64,000 bases of DNA from Caulobacter sp. X. GTDB lineage: Bacteria > Pseudomonadota > Alphaproteobacteria > Caulobacterales > Caulobacteraceae. The notes beneath the pieces were generated by a model. That model had not been told where the DNA came from and made no database searches. It saw only the letters and a list, made by a program, of their open reading frames with translations. This document shows, piece by piece, positions 31,846 through 40,684 of this stretch (the stretch's first letter is position 1; each line of letters begins with the position of its first letter). The position numbers and the translations under genes were made by a program. Location of the stretch: the NCBI RefSeq assembly GCF_002742635.1, contig NZ_PEGF01000002.1:1860001-1924000 (forward strand), in the 5' to 3' direction.

Positions 31846-32745
31846 ATGTCGCGCGAAAAACCCAAGTCCTTCCAAAGCCTGATCCTGACGCTCCATGACT
31901 ATTGGAGCCGGCAGGGTTGCGTGATCCTGCAACCGCACGACGTCGAGGTGGGGGCGGGGACCCTGCACCCGGCCACGGTGCTGCGCGCCCTTGGCCCCAA
32001 GCCCTGGAACGCGGCCTATGTGCAGCCCTCGCGTCGTCCGGGCGACGGCCGCTATGGCGAGAACCCCAACCGCCTGCAGCACTACTATCAGTATCAGGTC
32101 ATACTGAAGCCGAACCCCGAGAACATGCAGGACCTGTATCTCGGCTCGCTGGAGGCGATCGGCCTCGACCTGCGCACCCACGACATCCGTTTCGTCGAAG
32201 ACGATTGGGAAAACCCGACCGTCGGCGCCTGGGGCTTGGGCTGGGAAGTCTGGTGCGACGGCATGGAAGTGTCGCAGTACACCTACTTCCAGCAGGTCGG
32301 GGGCCTCGACGTCTCGCCGGTCGCCGGCGAGCTGACCTACGGCCTGGAACGCCTGGCCATGTACGTGTTCGGCGTCGACAACGTCTACGATCTGCCGTTC
32401 AACGATCCCGACTCGCCGCTGGGCGCGACGACCTATGGCGACGTGTTCCTGGAGAACGAGCGCCAGCAGTCGGAAGCCAACTTCCACGGATACGACGTCG
32501 CCGTGCTCAAGCAGCAGTTCGAGCAGATGGAGGAGCAGGTTCCGCTGATGCTGGCCCGTTCGTACCAGAACAAGGCGCTCGTGCTGCCCGCCTACGACAT
32601 GGTCCTCAAGGCCAGCCACCTCTTCAACCTGATGAACGCCCGCGGCGCGATCGCCGTCGCCGAGCGCGCCAGCTACATCGGCCGCATCCGCGACCTCTGC
32701 AAGCTGTGCGCCAGCGCCTGGGTCGATCAGCAGGAAGCCGCGTAA
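31846..32745 (+). CDS. glyQ: Glycyl-tRNA synthetase alpha subunit
   Basis: 299 residues; the catalytic class II subunit of the bacterial (alpha-beta)2 enzyme. QSLILTLHDYWSRQGCVILQ and EVGAGTLHPATVLRALGPK, then RYGENPNRLQHYYQYQVILK, are near-invariant in GlyQ. ATG 31846 is preferred to the in-frame TTG just before it. No Shine-Dalgarno is visible between the terminator and the ATG, so a leaderless or nearly leaderless message is likely. glyS follows after 6 nt. Confidence 0.97.
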   Translation: MSREKPKSFQSLILTLHDYWSRQGCVILQPHDVEVGAGTLHPATVLRALGPKPWNAAYVQPSRRPGDGRYGENPNRLQHYYQYQVILKPNPENMQDLYLGSLEAIGLDLRTHDIRFVEDDWENPTVGAWGLGWEVWCDGMEVSQYTYFQQVGGLDVSPVAGELTYGLERLAMYVFGVDNVYDLPFNDPDSPLGATTYGDVFLENERQQSEANFHGYDVAVLKQQFEQMEEQVPLMLARSYQNKALVLPAYDMVLKASHLFNLMNARGAIAVAERASYIGRIRDLCKLCASAWVDQQEAA

Positions 32746-32751
32746 GTCACG

Positions 32752-34950
32752 ATGCCCCAACTTCTCCTCGAACTGTTCTCGGAAGAGATCCCCGCCCGCA
32801 TGCAGGCCCAGGCCGCCAAGGACCTGGAGCGCATGGCGCGCGAGCACCTGGCCGCCGCCGGCTTCCTGCCCGAAGCCCTGACGACCTTCGCCGGCCCGCG
32901 CCGCCTGACCCTGGTGGCCGAAGGCCTGCCGCTGGCCCAGGCCGACCGCAAGGAAGAGCTCAAGGGGCCTCGCGTCGGCGCCCCGCCGCAAGCCATGGAA
33001 GGCTTCCTGCGCAAGACTGGCCTGACACAAGACCAGCTGGTCGAACGCGACGGCGTCTACATGGCCTTCATCGAGAAGAAGGGCCGCCCGACCGCCGAAA
33101 TCGTCGCCGAGATGGTCGAGGCCATCGTCCGGGGCTTCCCGTGGCCCAAGTCGATGATCTGGGGCTACAAGAAGCTGCGCTGGGTGCGGCCGCTGAAGCG
33201 CATCCTGTGCGTGCTGGACCGCGAGGTCGTGCCGTTCTCGATCGAGGGCATCGAAAGCGGCGACGTCACCGAGGGCCACCGCTTCATGGGCGAGGCCAAG
33301 CCGTTCGTCGCCAAGGACTTCGACGAATATGTCGCGGGCCTGGAAAAGCACTTCGTCGTGCTGGACGTCGAGGAGCGGAAAGCCCGCATCCTGGAAGGCT
33401 GCAAGACCCTGTGCTTCGCGCGTCACCTGGAGCTGGTCGAGGACCAGGGCCTGCTCGACGAAGTGGCGGGCCTGGCCGAATGGCCGACGCCGGTGCTGGG
33501 CGACATGGATCCGGTGTTCCTCAGCCTGCCGCCCGAGGTCATCCGCACCTCGATGCGCACGCACCAGAAGTACTTCGCCGTCCGCAAGGCCGGTGAAGCG
33601 GGCCTGGCCCCGCACTTCATTACCATCGCCAACATCCAGGCGGCCGACGGCGGCGCGGTGATCGCGGCCGGCAACGCCAAGGTGCTGTCCTCGCGCCTGT
33701 CCGACGCCCGCTTCTTCTGGGACGAGGACGTCAAGGTCGGGTTCGAACCGTGGCTGAAGAAGCTGGACGGCGTGACCTTCCACGCCAAGCTCGGCACCAT
33801 GGCCCAGCGCGTCGAGCGCATCGTCGCCCTGGCCGGCGAGATCGCCCCGCTGGTCGGCGCGGATGTCGAGAAGACCAAGGAAGCCGCGCGCCTGGCCAAG
33901 GCCGACCTCGCCTCGCAGATGGTCGGCGAGTTCCCGGAGCTGCAGGGGATCATGGGCGGGTACTACGCCCGGACCTTCGGCCTTGACGGCGAGATCGCCG
34001 ACGCGGTGCGCGATCACTACAAGCCGCAGGGGCCTTCGGACGCCGTGCCGACGGCGCCGGTAAGCATCGCCGTGGCGCTGGCGGATAAGCTGGATACGCT
34101 AATTGGTTTCTTCGTTATCGGCGAAAGGCCGACGGGCTCGAAAGACCCCTATGCTCTGCGCCGGGCGGCGCTCGGCGTGATCCGGATCGTTATTGAAAAC
34201 GGTATTCGTCTTCCGCTGGCTAAAGTTGTTAGCCGTCAAGAGTTGAGGAATCAGGCCTCCAGTATGGAGGTTGAGATGTCTTCTAGCGTTGCGGGAAGCT
34301 ACGCTGAGCTGGCCGAGGCGAGCGCTGACGTTGTGAACTCGCTTAGGAAGTCTTACGCAAATTTCAAAGAGCACCTTGAGGCGTTTTCGAAGTTGCGTGG
34401 CGAAGATATCGACGCATGGCCGGTTCTTGAAGATGAATTCGGCGTGCTGCCCTTCTTCGCCGACCGCTTGAAAGTCACCCTGCGCGATCAGGGCAAGCGC
34501 CATGACCTCGTCGACGCCGTGTTCGCCCTGGGCGACGACGACCTGGCGCGGATCGTTGCGCGCGTCGAGGCCCTGGACGGCTTCCTGAAGACCGACGACG
34601 GCAAGAACCTGCTGGCCGGCTACAAGCGCGCCTCCAACATCCTCAAGGCCGAGGAGAAGAAGGGCCCGCTGCCGACCGGCGAGATGCAGGCGCCGACCGC
34701 CGACAGCGCCGCCGAGGTGGGTCTCTACAACGCCCTGCGCCTGCTGGATAAGCCGCTGAAGGACGCCCTGGCCAACGAAGACTTCACCGGCGCCATGACC
34801 CAGCTGGCCGAACTGCGCGGTCCGGTCGACGCCTATCTGGACGGCGTCTTCGTCAATGAACCCGAGCACCGCGACAACCGCCTGCGGACGCTGGCGGCCG
34901 TGCGGGACGCGATGGGCCAGGTGGCGGACTTTGGCCTGATCGCGGGGTAG
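32752..34950 (+). CDS. glyS: Glycyl-tRNA synthetase beta subunit, with an atypical internal block
   Basis: 732 residues; binds and aligns tRNA-Gly for the alpha subunit. Core regions are normal: QLLLELFSEEIPARMQAQAA, TFAGPRRLTLVAEGL, KSMIWGYKKLRWVRPLKRIL, FHAKLGTMAQRVERI, and the anticodon-binding end NEPEHRDNRLRTLAAV. Residues about 484-563 (34201-34440) are unusual: around 52% G+C by count against roughly two-thirds in the neighbours, with many T-ending codons, and a stretch (VSRQELRNQASSMEVEMSSS and on to LEAFSKLRGEDIDAW) longer than the usual linker. The reading frame is intact, so the protein should be made. The length is above the ~690 residues typical of GlyS. Confidence 0.95.
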   Translation: MPQLLLELFSEEIPARMQAQAAKDLERMAREHLAAAGFLPEALTTFAGPRRLTLVAEGLPLAQADRKEELKGPRVGAPPQAMEGFLRKTGLTQDQLVERDGVYMAFIEKKGRPTAEIVAEMVEAIVRGFPWPKSMIWGYKKLRWVRPLKRILCVLDREVVPFSIEGIESGDVTEGHRFMGEAKPFVAKDFDEYVAGLEKHFVVLDVEERKARILEGCKTLCFARHLELVEDQGLLDEVAGLAEWPTPVLGDMDPVFLSLPPEVIRTSMRTHQKYFAVRKAGEAGLAPHFITIANIQAADGGAVIAAGNAKVLSSRLSDARFFWDEDVKVGFEPWLKKLDGVTFHAKLGTMAQRVERIVALAGEIAPLVGADVEKTKEAARLAKADLASQMVGEFPELQGIMGGYYARTFGLDGEIADAVRDHYKPQGPSDAVPTAPVSIAVALADKLDTLIGFFVIGERPTGSKDPYALRRAALGVIRIVIENGIRLPLAKVVSRQELRNQASSMEVEMSSSVAGSYAELAEASADVVNSLRKSYANFKEHLEAFSKLRGEDIDAWPVLEDEFGVLPFFADRLKVTLRDQGKRHDLVDAVFALGDDDLARIVARVEALDGFLKTDDGKNLLAGYKRASNILKAEEKKGPLPTGEMQAPTADSAAEVGLYNALRLLDKPLKDALANEDFTGAMTQLAELRGPVDAYLDGVFVNEPEHRDNRLRTLAAVRDAMGQVADFGLIAG

Positions 34951-34981
34951 GGCGCTCTCGCACCCCTTTCGAAGCATGCTT

Positions 34982-35010
34982 CGCCCTCCCGCGTCCCGCG
35001 CGGGAGGGCG
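34982..35010. terminator. Bidirectional hairpin between glyS and the cytochrome c gene
   Basis: CGCCCTCCCGCG / CGCGGGAGGGCG, a perfect 12-bp stem with a 5-nt loop, between convergent stop codons. There is no marked T-run on either side. Confidence 0.7.
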
Positions 35011-35017
35011 ATTGCCT

Positions 35018-35995
35018 TTAAGGCCTCAACGACGCCGCATAGACCGCCAGGTCTCGGATTTGCTCGTCGCTCAGGCCATTTGCCGGCCCCTGCATCTGGC
35101 TCACCGACGGACCGCTTCGCGCGCCCGTTTTGATGTCCAGAAGTTGCCGCGCCAGGTACGCCGCCGAGCGTCCCGCCAAGGGCGGGGCGACGGGGGAGCC
35201 CCTCAGGCTCTCGCCATGGCAGGCCGCGCAGACCTGGCCGCCGGGGCCGCCGGACTTGGCGAGCGCCTCGCCCCGCGCCGTCGATCCGACCGGCGCATGG
35301 ACCACGATCACCGCGTTCGGATCGGCCAGCAGCATGCGCGGCCAGTCCTCGGCGACCTCGATCACCTGGCCGTTCAGCGGCTGATCCGGCTTGTCGGGGT
35401 CGAGATCCAGCCAGCCGTAATAGTTCGGCTTGGTCGCCGGCGCGGTGGTTCCTTCCACGACGCGGACGCGCGGCTTGTAGGGCAGGGCGGCGTAATAGGC
35501 CGCGGCGGCCGCGAGCTCCTCGTCCGTGACGGTCTTGGCGACCTTGATCATGTCCTGGTTCGTGGGCCAGTTGGCTCTCCACGACGTACGTCGGCCCTCG
35601 CGGAACTCGCGCACCTGCTGGACAATGTATTCCTCGGAAAGCCCCGCCAGGTTCGGCGTGCCCAGCGAGCCGCCGCCGCCGATCTGGTGGCATTCGGCGC
35701 AGGCCATCAGGCCCTTGCGGCCCTGGGCGACCACCTCGGGCGCGGGCGGATGGCTGTCGGGGAACCAGTCGGGCGGACCCGCGCCCTTGTTCAGCGCCTC
35801 GCCGGTATAGGTCACCGTGCTGCCGGGAATATGCTGAGGGCCGGTCGGATAGGGCGGCAGATTGGACTTCTGGCCTTGCGGATAGGCCCAGCCGAGCAGG
35901 GCTCCCGGCGCGGCGGTTGGCTTGGGCTGGCAGGCGGCCAGGCAAAGCACAGCGCCGCCCAGGACCATCATCGACGACACCGCGCTCAACCGCAT
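35018..35995 (-). CDS. Dihaem cytochrome c lipoprotein
   Basis: 325 residues. The lipobox CLAACQ places the lipidated Cys at residue 22, tethering it to an envelope membrane. Two CXXCH haem c sites: CAECH (99-103) and CAACH in the C-terminal third, each within a cytochrome c fold that ends with a distal Met candidate. EEYIVQQVREFREGRRTSWR and AAYLARQLLDIKTGARSG match the repeated class I cytochrome pattern. It probably carries electrons in the periplasm, perhaps to a terminal oxidase or dehydrogenase, but no redox partner is adjacent. Confidence 0.85.
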   Translation of the reverse strand: MRLSAVSSMMVLGGAVLCLAACQPKPTAAPGALLGWAYPQGQKSNLPPYPTGPQHIPGSTVTYTGEALNKGAGPPDWFPDSHPPAPEVVAQGRKGLMACAECHQIGGGGSLGTPNLAGLSEEYIVQQVREFREGRRTSWRANWPTNQDMIKVAKTVTDEELAAAAAYYAALPYKPRVRVVEGTTAPATKPNYYGWLDLDPDKPDQPLNGQVIEVAEDWPRMLLADPNAVIVVHAPVGSTARGEALAKSGGPGGQVCAACHGESLRGSPVAPPLAGRSAAYLARQLLDIKTGARSGPSVSQMQGPANGLSDEQIRDLAVYAASLRP

Positions 35996-36112
35996 CTCAA
36001 AGCCCCCAGCGTGACGAGCGGCTATGGCGCGCTCTGGCGCCGACGCTCAAGCTCGCGGGATTTGAGGGCGGCGGCGCGAAGCCCTACCGAACGGCTGTTC
36101 GCGGGGCAAGCG

Positions 36113-36955
36113 TCATGCGGCCGCCGCGTCGAACTCGGCTTTCCAGTCGGCGAACTGAGCGCGATCATCCTGGTCCCACGGGTGGAACCCGGGGCGGTAC
36201 CAGGCGAAATAGGTCTTGGCGCCGCGACTGAAGATGCCCGGCTCACGCCAGACATAGCGCTTCACCGCCTTCAGCGCGTCTTCCGGCGAATAACCGTCGG
36301 TTTCGAGCAGCCGCGCGGCGTAGCGGGTGATGTTGCGGGTGAACATATAGGTCACCAGGGCCATGGCCCGGCAGCGGACGTAGTAGCGCTTCAGCGGCGA
36401 CCAGTCCTTGGTCACCTCCAGGAAGACGTCGTAGGCGACGGCCTTGTGCTCGGTCTCCTCCATGGCGTGCCAGCGCCACAGCTTCTCGATCTCGGGATCG
36501 GTGGTGGCGAAGAGGTCGCGATGGCGTGCGTGCATCTCGGCCATCATGGCGGTGAAGTGCTCCAGCGCGATGGTCGAGATCAGCATGCCCATCGGGCCGC
36601 GATCGCGGGCCATCTTCACGCGGCCGCGGATCGTCTCCTCGATCTCGGCCACTGGATAGCGGTCGCGGTCGATCAGGCTGTTCAGCTGGTGGTGCTCGCG
36701 CGAGTGGATCGCTTCCTGGACCATGAAGCCCCGGGCGTCTTCCGCGAGCTTGCCGGTGAGCCGGTCGCGATAGGCCTTCACGGCGTCCATGAACATCCGC
36801 TCGCCGTCGGGGAAGGTCAGGGACAGGGCGTTGAACACCGCCGTGCCGACCGGATCGCCGCCCAGCCAGTGACCTTGGCGGGCGCTGTCGAGGTTGAAAC
36901 GGATATCGCGCGGGGCGACGTGGAGGTCGTCGGGCGTATGCTTGGTCTCGGACAT
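36113..36955 (-). CDS. PF10118-type metal-dependent hydrolase
   Basis: 280 residues, helical, of the predicted metal-dependent hydrolase family found beside TetR regulators. Conserved acid and histidine clusters include MVQEAIHSREHHQLN, ALEHFTAMMAEMHARH and WHAMEETEHKAVAYDVF, arranged like a ferritin-like di-iron site. The reaction is not known. It is divergently transcribed from the TetR gene at 37028 with about 70 nt between starts, the usual arrangement for a regulator and its target. Confidence 0.8.
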   Translation of the reverse strand: MSETKHTPDDLHVAPRDIRFNLDSARQGHWLGGDPVGTAVFNALSLTFPDGERMFMDAVKAYRDRLTGKLAEDARGFMVQEAIHSREHHQLNSLIDRDRYPVAEIEETIRGRVKMARDRGPMGMLISTIALEHFTAMMAEMHARHRDLFATTDPEIEKLWRWHAMEETEHKAVAYDVFLEVTKDWSPLKRYYVRCRAMALVTYMFTRNITRYAARLLETDGYSPEDALKAVKRYVWREPGIFSRGAKTYFAWYRPGFHPWDQDDRAQFADWKAEFDAAAA

Positions 36956-37019
36956 GGCGTTCTGGGCTCCGCCGGTTTAGGGCTTGGACATCGGCCTTGA
37001 GCCTCAGACTTGGTCATAC

Positions 37020-37033
37020 TGACAAAAATGTCA
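37020..37033. promoter_or_regulatory. Palindrome overlapping the TetR start codon
   Basis: TGACA-AAAA-TGTCA, a perfect 5-4-5 inverted repeat covering the ATG at 37028, and about 65 nt before the divergent hydrolase start. It is a good candidate operator for autorepression by the TetR protein and for control of the neighbouring gene. Confidence 0.5.
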
Positions 37034-37636
37034 ATAGAAGCGTCCGCGCCCCGTCCGCCCCGAGTCCGTCGCTCGCCCGAGGCCGCGCGCGAGAACATCC
37101 TAGCCGCCGCCGAGGCGATCCTTGTGGAGCAAGGGCCTCAGGCGCTGAAGCTGGCGGATGTGGCCAAGGCCGCGGGCGTGGTCCACGCCAATGTCATCCA
37201 CCATTTCGGCTCGATCTCGGGGGTCGAGACGGCGCTGATGGAACGGATGATCCGCGCCCTGGCCGACAGGGTGATCGAGGGCTTCAATGTCGGCGGCGCG
37301 ACGGCCGGATTCGGCGCCCAGGCGCTGTTCGAGGCTTTCGAGGCCAAGGGCGCGGCCCGTCTGGCGGCGTGGCTGGAGCTGACGGGCGAGAGCCGGCGCA
37401 TGACCCTGGTCCGCGACGTCGTCGACGAGGTCGTCGACACACGCGTGGCTCAGGCGGTCGGCCTGGATCGCGAGGCGATCGTCGACTTCATCCTGCTCAA
37501 CATCATCCTGGCGGTTGGGGTCGGACTGTTCGGACCGACCTTGTCCGAGCTGCTGGGGCGGCCTCCGCAGCGGGCGCGAGAGCTGGCGCTCGACATGGTT
37601 CAGGGACGCATCAGCGCCCTGGCCGCGAAGGGCTAG
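37028..37636 (+). CDS. TetR-family transcriptional regulator
   Basis: 202 residues. The DNA-binding helix-turn-helix is at about 19-62: ARENILAAAEAILVEQGPQA then LKLADVAKAAGVVHANVIHH. The C-terminal two-thirds is the variable ligand-binding domain. ATG 37028 is the proposed start; a TTG at 37010 in the same frame is an alternative, and no clear ribosome site precedes either. Probably represses itself and the divergent hydrolase gene. Its stop shares CTAG with the convergent NUDIX gene. The inducing ligand is unknown. Confidence 0.85.
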   Translation: MSIEASAPRPPRVRRSPEAARENILAAAEAILVEQGPQALKLADVAKAAGVVHANVIHHFGSISGVETALMERMIRALADRVIEGFNVGGATAGFGAQALFEAFEAKGAARLAAWLELTGESRRMTLVRDVVDEVVDTRVAQAVGLDREAIVDFILLNIILAVGVGLFGPTLSELLGRPPQRARELALDMVQGRISALAAKG

Positions 37637-38028
37637 GCGCGAGCCAGCAAGGCGGGCAGCACCTGCTCGATCAGCAGCGGCGCCAGGCGCAGATCGCCAG
37701 GCGCCGCTGGACTGATCCAGATGAGCTCCTCGATCTCGGCCCGCGCCGCGATCTCGCCCTCGACGGTCGCCAGATAGGTCGCCGACTGGACGGTGAAGCC
37801 GGCCTCGTTGGCGGCCCGCGCGCTGAAATGGCCGAGCAGGTCGGCGGCGACCAGGCGGCAGCCCAGCTCCTCCTCGAGCTCGCGAGCCAGGGTGGTCAGG
37901 TCGTCCTCGCCCGCGTCGCGCTTGCCGCCAGGCTTCATGAAGGTCGAGGTCCCGCGCTTGCGGACCAGCAGCATGCGGCCCGCGTCATCGCGGATCACGG
38001 CGGTGACGATATCGAGGACGCGGCTCAT
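37633..38028 (-). CDS. NUDIX hydrolase
   Basis: 131 residues. The NUDIX box reads GGKRDAGEDDLTTLARELEE then ELG (about residues 34-56), matching GX5EX7REUXEEXGU. Likely cleaves a nucleoside diphosphate linked to another group; the short length suits a housecleaning enzyme. It lies 10 nt after the hemB start on the same strand orientation (hemB ahead of it is transcribed first), so the two could be co-transcribed. Confidence 0.88.
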   Translation of the reverse strand: MSRVLDIVTAVIRDDAGRMLLVRKRGTSTFMKPGGKRDAGEDDLTTLARELEEELGCRLVAADLLGHFSARAANEAGFTVQSATYLATVEGEIAARAEIEELIWISPAAPGDLRLAPLLIEQVLPALLARA

Positions 38029-38038
38029 GGCGCCGGCC

Positions 38039-39043
38039 TTAAGCGCCCAGCTTCTCCGCCGCCCACGGCGCGAAGTAGGTGATGATCCCCGCCGCGCCGG
38101 CGCGCTTGAAGGCGGTGAGGCTTTCCAGGATGGCGCGGTCCTTGTCGATCCAGCCGTTCTGGGCGGCGGCCATGATCATCGCGTACTCGCCCGACACCTG
38201 GAAGGCGTAGGTCGGCATGCGGAACTCGTCGACGATGCGGCGGACGATGTCGAGATACGGCATGCCCGGCTTGACCATGACCATGTCCGCACCCTCGGCG
38301 ATGTCCATGGCGACCTCGCGAATGGCTTCCTCGGTATTGGCCGGGTCCATCTGGTAGGTCTTCTTGTCGCCCTGGCCGGCCGACAGCTTGGCCGAGCCGA
38401 TGGCGTCGCGGTACGGGCCGTAGAAGGCCGAGGCGTACTTGGCCGCATAGGACATGATCATCACGTCCTGATGGTTGGCGCTCTCCAGCGCCGCGCGCAG
38501 CTTGCCGATGCGGCCGTCCATCATGTCGGACGGAGCCAGGATGTCGGCGCCGGCCTCGGCCTGCATCAGGCCCTGTTCGATCAGGCGGTCGATGGTGGCG
38601 TCGTTGAGGATCTTGCCGCCCTCGACCACGCCGTCGTGGCCGTGGTCGGTGAAGGGGTCCAGCGCCACGTCGCACATGATCCCGACCTCGGGGGCGGCGT
38701 CCTTCATGGCCTTGACCGCGCGCGGGATCACGCCGTCCGGATCGGCGGCGATCGAGCCGGCCGCGTCCTTCCGCGAGCCGTCGATGTGCGGGAAGATGGC
38801 GATGGCCGGGATGCCCAGATCGCGAGCGCGGACGGCGGCCTTGGCGGCTTCCTTGACCGACAGGCGATCGACGCCCGGCATCGAGGCCACGGGGATGGTT
38901 CCTTCGCCCTCGTGCACCACCATCGACCAGATCAGGTCGGACGGCCGCACCTCGGTCTCGCGGACGAGGCGGCGGACCCAATCGGCCTGGCGCACGCGGC
39001 GCAGGCGGGTGTGCGGATAGGGGGCGAGGGGAGGCGTGGTCAT
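38039..39043 (-). CDS. hemB: Delta-aminolevulinic acid dehydratase (porphobilinogen synthase)
   Basis: 334 residues; condenses two 5-aminolevulinates to porphobilinogen, the second step of haem synthesis in this organism (hemA is at 46301). The Schiff-base lysines are Lys202 (SYAAKYASAFYG) and Lys258 (MVMVKPGMPYLD). The metal loop CDVALDPFTDHGHDG has Asp where zinc-type enzymes have Cys, placing it in the Mg-dependent, Asp-rich group. Length and N-terminus fit the family. Confidence 0.96.
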   Translation of the reverse strand: MTTPPLAPYPHTRLRRVRQADWVRRLVRETEVRPSDLIWSMVVHEGEGTIPVASMPGVDRLSVKEAAKAAVRARDLGIPAIAIFPHIDGSRKDAAGSIAADPDGVIPRAVKAMKDAAPEVGIMCDVALDPFTDHGHDGVVEGGKILNDATIDRLIEQGLMQAEAGADILAPSDMMDGRIGKLRAALESANHQDVMIMSYAAKYASAFYGPYRDAIGSAKLSAGQGDKKTYQMDPANTEEAIREVAMDIAEGADMVMVKPGMPYLDIVRRIVDEFRMPTYAFQVSGEYAMIMAAAQNGWIDKDRAILESLTAFKRAGAAGIITYFAPWAAEKLGA

Positions 39044-39121
39044 GCCGTTGATTTGGACCGAGCCGCTCGCCGAGGCAAGACGGGCGGCCCCTTAAGGCCG
39101 CCCTCCGCGTCGATCACGCGA

Positions 39122-40621
39122 TCACGAATAGCGGAACGCCGGGTCGGTAAGGTCGATCTTTGGCAAGATCTCCTTCTCGGCCCAATAGTCCTGGGTGTGG
39201 CGCCACTCGGGCTTGTCGCCGGCCTTGGGCAGCAGATGCATGTTGCGCATCAGGTAGCCGGGATTGAAGTCCTCGGGATCGATCCAGCCGCCGATCTTCA
39301 TGTCCTTGTCCTCGGGCCGCAGCGCGACCTCGACCTGCTTCTTGCCGGTCTTCTGCATGTGCGTGAGCAGGCGGCAGACGAAGTCGCCGATCAGGTCGGC
39401 GCGCAGGGTCCAACTGGCGCGGAAATAGCCGAACACCCAGACCAGGTTCGGCACGCCGGTGAACATCATGCCGCGATAGGTGACGGTCTCGGCGAAATCC
39501 AGCGGCTTGCCGTCGATCTCGAAGGCGATGTCGCCCAGCACGCTGAGATCAAAGCCCGTGGCGGTGATGATGACGTCCGCCTCAAGCTCTTGGCCCGACT
39601 TCAGCAGCAGGCCCTTCTCGGTGAAGCGCTCGATTTCGTCGGTGACGACGCTGGCCTTGCCCGAGGCGATGCCCTGGAAGAGGTCGCCATCGGGGACGAA
39701 GGCGATCCGCTGGCGCCAGGGGCGATAGCGCGGCGTGAAATGCTTGGCGATATCGACGTCCTCGCCGAGGAACATCTTCACGCCCTCCAGCAACTCGGCC
39801 TTCACCGCGTCGGATTCCTCGACGGCGCGGCGAGTGAACTCGTGCTGGTCGAACAGGGCCTTGCGGCGGACGATCTCGTGGATCCAGGTCTCGTCAACGT
39901 CCAGCTGCCGCAGGGTGTTGGCGAGCTCGTTCTCGTTGCGGCCGGGGACGAAATAGGTCGGCGAGCGCTGCAGCAGGATGACGTGGGCGCAGTCGCCGGC
40001 GATGTTCGGGACCAGGGTGGCCGCGGTCGCGCCTGAGCCGATCACGACGACCTTCTTGCCCTTCAGGTCCAGATCCTTGGGCCAGGTCTGCGGATGGACG
40101 ATCCGGCCCTTGTAGCGGTCCATGTCGGGCCAATCGGGCGTATAGCCGACCGAGTGCCGGTAATAGCCCTGGCACATCCAAAGGAAGTTGGTGGCGTAGG
40201 TCTCGACGCCGTCGGGGCCGTCGACGGTCAGGGTCCAGAGCTTGTCCTGGCTGGACCAGACGGCGTTGGTGATCCGGCGGCGATAGCGGATGTGGCGCGC
40301 CAGATCGTTCTCGTCGATCACTTCGCCCATGTAGCTGAGGATTTCGCCGGCCGTGGCGATCGGCGGGCCGACCCAGGGCTTGAAGCGATAGCCGAAGGTG
40401 TAGAGGTCGCTGTCCGAGCGGATGCCGGGATAGGTATGGGTCAGCCAGGTGCCGCCGAAGCTCTCCAGAGCCTCCAGCACCAGGAAGCGCGTTCCGGGTC
40501 TCTGATGCGTCAGGTGATAGGCGCCGCCGACGCCGGATATGCCGGCGCCCACGATGATGACGTCGAAATGCTCGCTCGCCGCGCCGCGCGCGGTCGTTTG
40601 AAGCGTCGCCGCTTCGTCCAT
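39122..40621 (-). CDS. Baeyer-Villiger-type flavin monooxygenase
   Basis: 499 residues. The FAD motif VIIVGAGISGVGGAYHL is at about 21-37, the NADPH motif VVVIGSGATAATLVPN at about 191-206, and the Baeyer-Villiger fingerprint YKGRIVHPQTWP at 170-181 (Tyr replacing the usual Phe). The EthA-like group oxidizes ketones and thio-compounds. No obvious substrate pathway is beside it. It is preceded by a 19-nt imperfect palindrome (40685-40703), a possible repressor site. Confidence 0.88.
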   Translation of the reverse strand: MDEAATLQTTARGAASEHFDVIIVGAGISGVGGAYHLTHQRPGTRFLVLEALESFGGTWLTHTYPGIRSDSDLYTFGYRFKPWVGPPIATAGEILSYMGEVIDENDLARHIRYRRRITNAVWSSQDKLWTLTVDGPDGVETYATNFLWMCQGYYRHSVGYTPDWPDMDRYKGRIVHPQTWPKDLDLKGKKVVVIGSGATAATLVPNIAGDCAHVILLQRSPTYFVPGRNENELANTLRQLDVDETWIHEIVRRKALFDQHEFTRRAVEESDAVKAELLEGVKMFLGEDVDIAKHFTPRYRPWRQRIAFVPDGDLFQGIASGKASVVTDEIERFTEKGLLLKSGQELEADVIITATGFDLSVLGDIAFEIDGKPLDFAETVTYRGMMFTGVPNLVWVFGYFRASWTLRADLIGDFVCRLLTHMQKTGKKQVEVALRPEDKDMKIGGWIDPEDFNPGYLMRNMHLLPKAGDKPEWRHTQDYWAEKEILPKIDLTDPAFRYS

Positions 40622-40684
40622 GCTCGTTCCTCCCGTGCCGGCCGTCGTGCGGCCTGGATCGCTCGGCGTCTCTGTCGGACGCTC

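Noticed and set aside
31706..31846. T-box or glycine riboswitch ahead of glyQ
   Set aside because: No T-box (AGGGTGG-type) sequence and no tandem glycine-aptamer core; only hairpins and a terminator are visible.
31828..34017. 729-residue minus-strand frame over glyQS
   Set aside because: Antisense shadow of glyQ/glyS with an unnatural composition; the plus-strand genes are certain.
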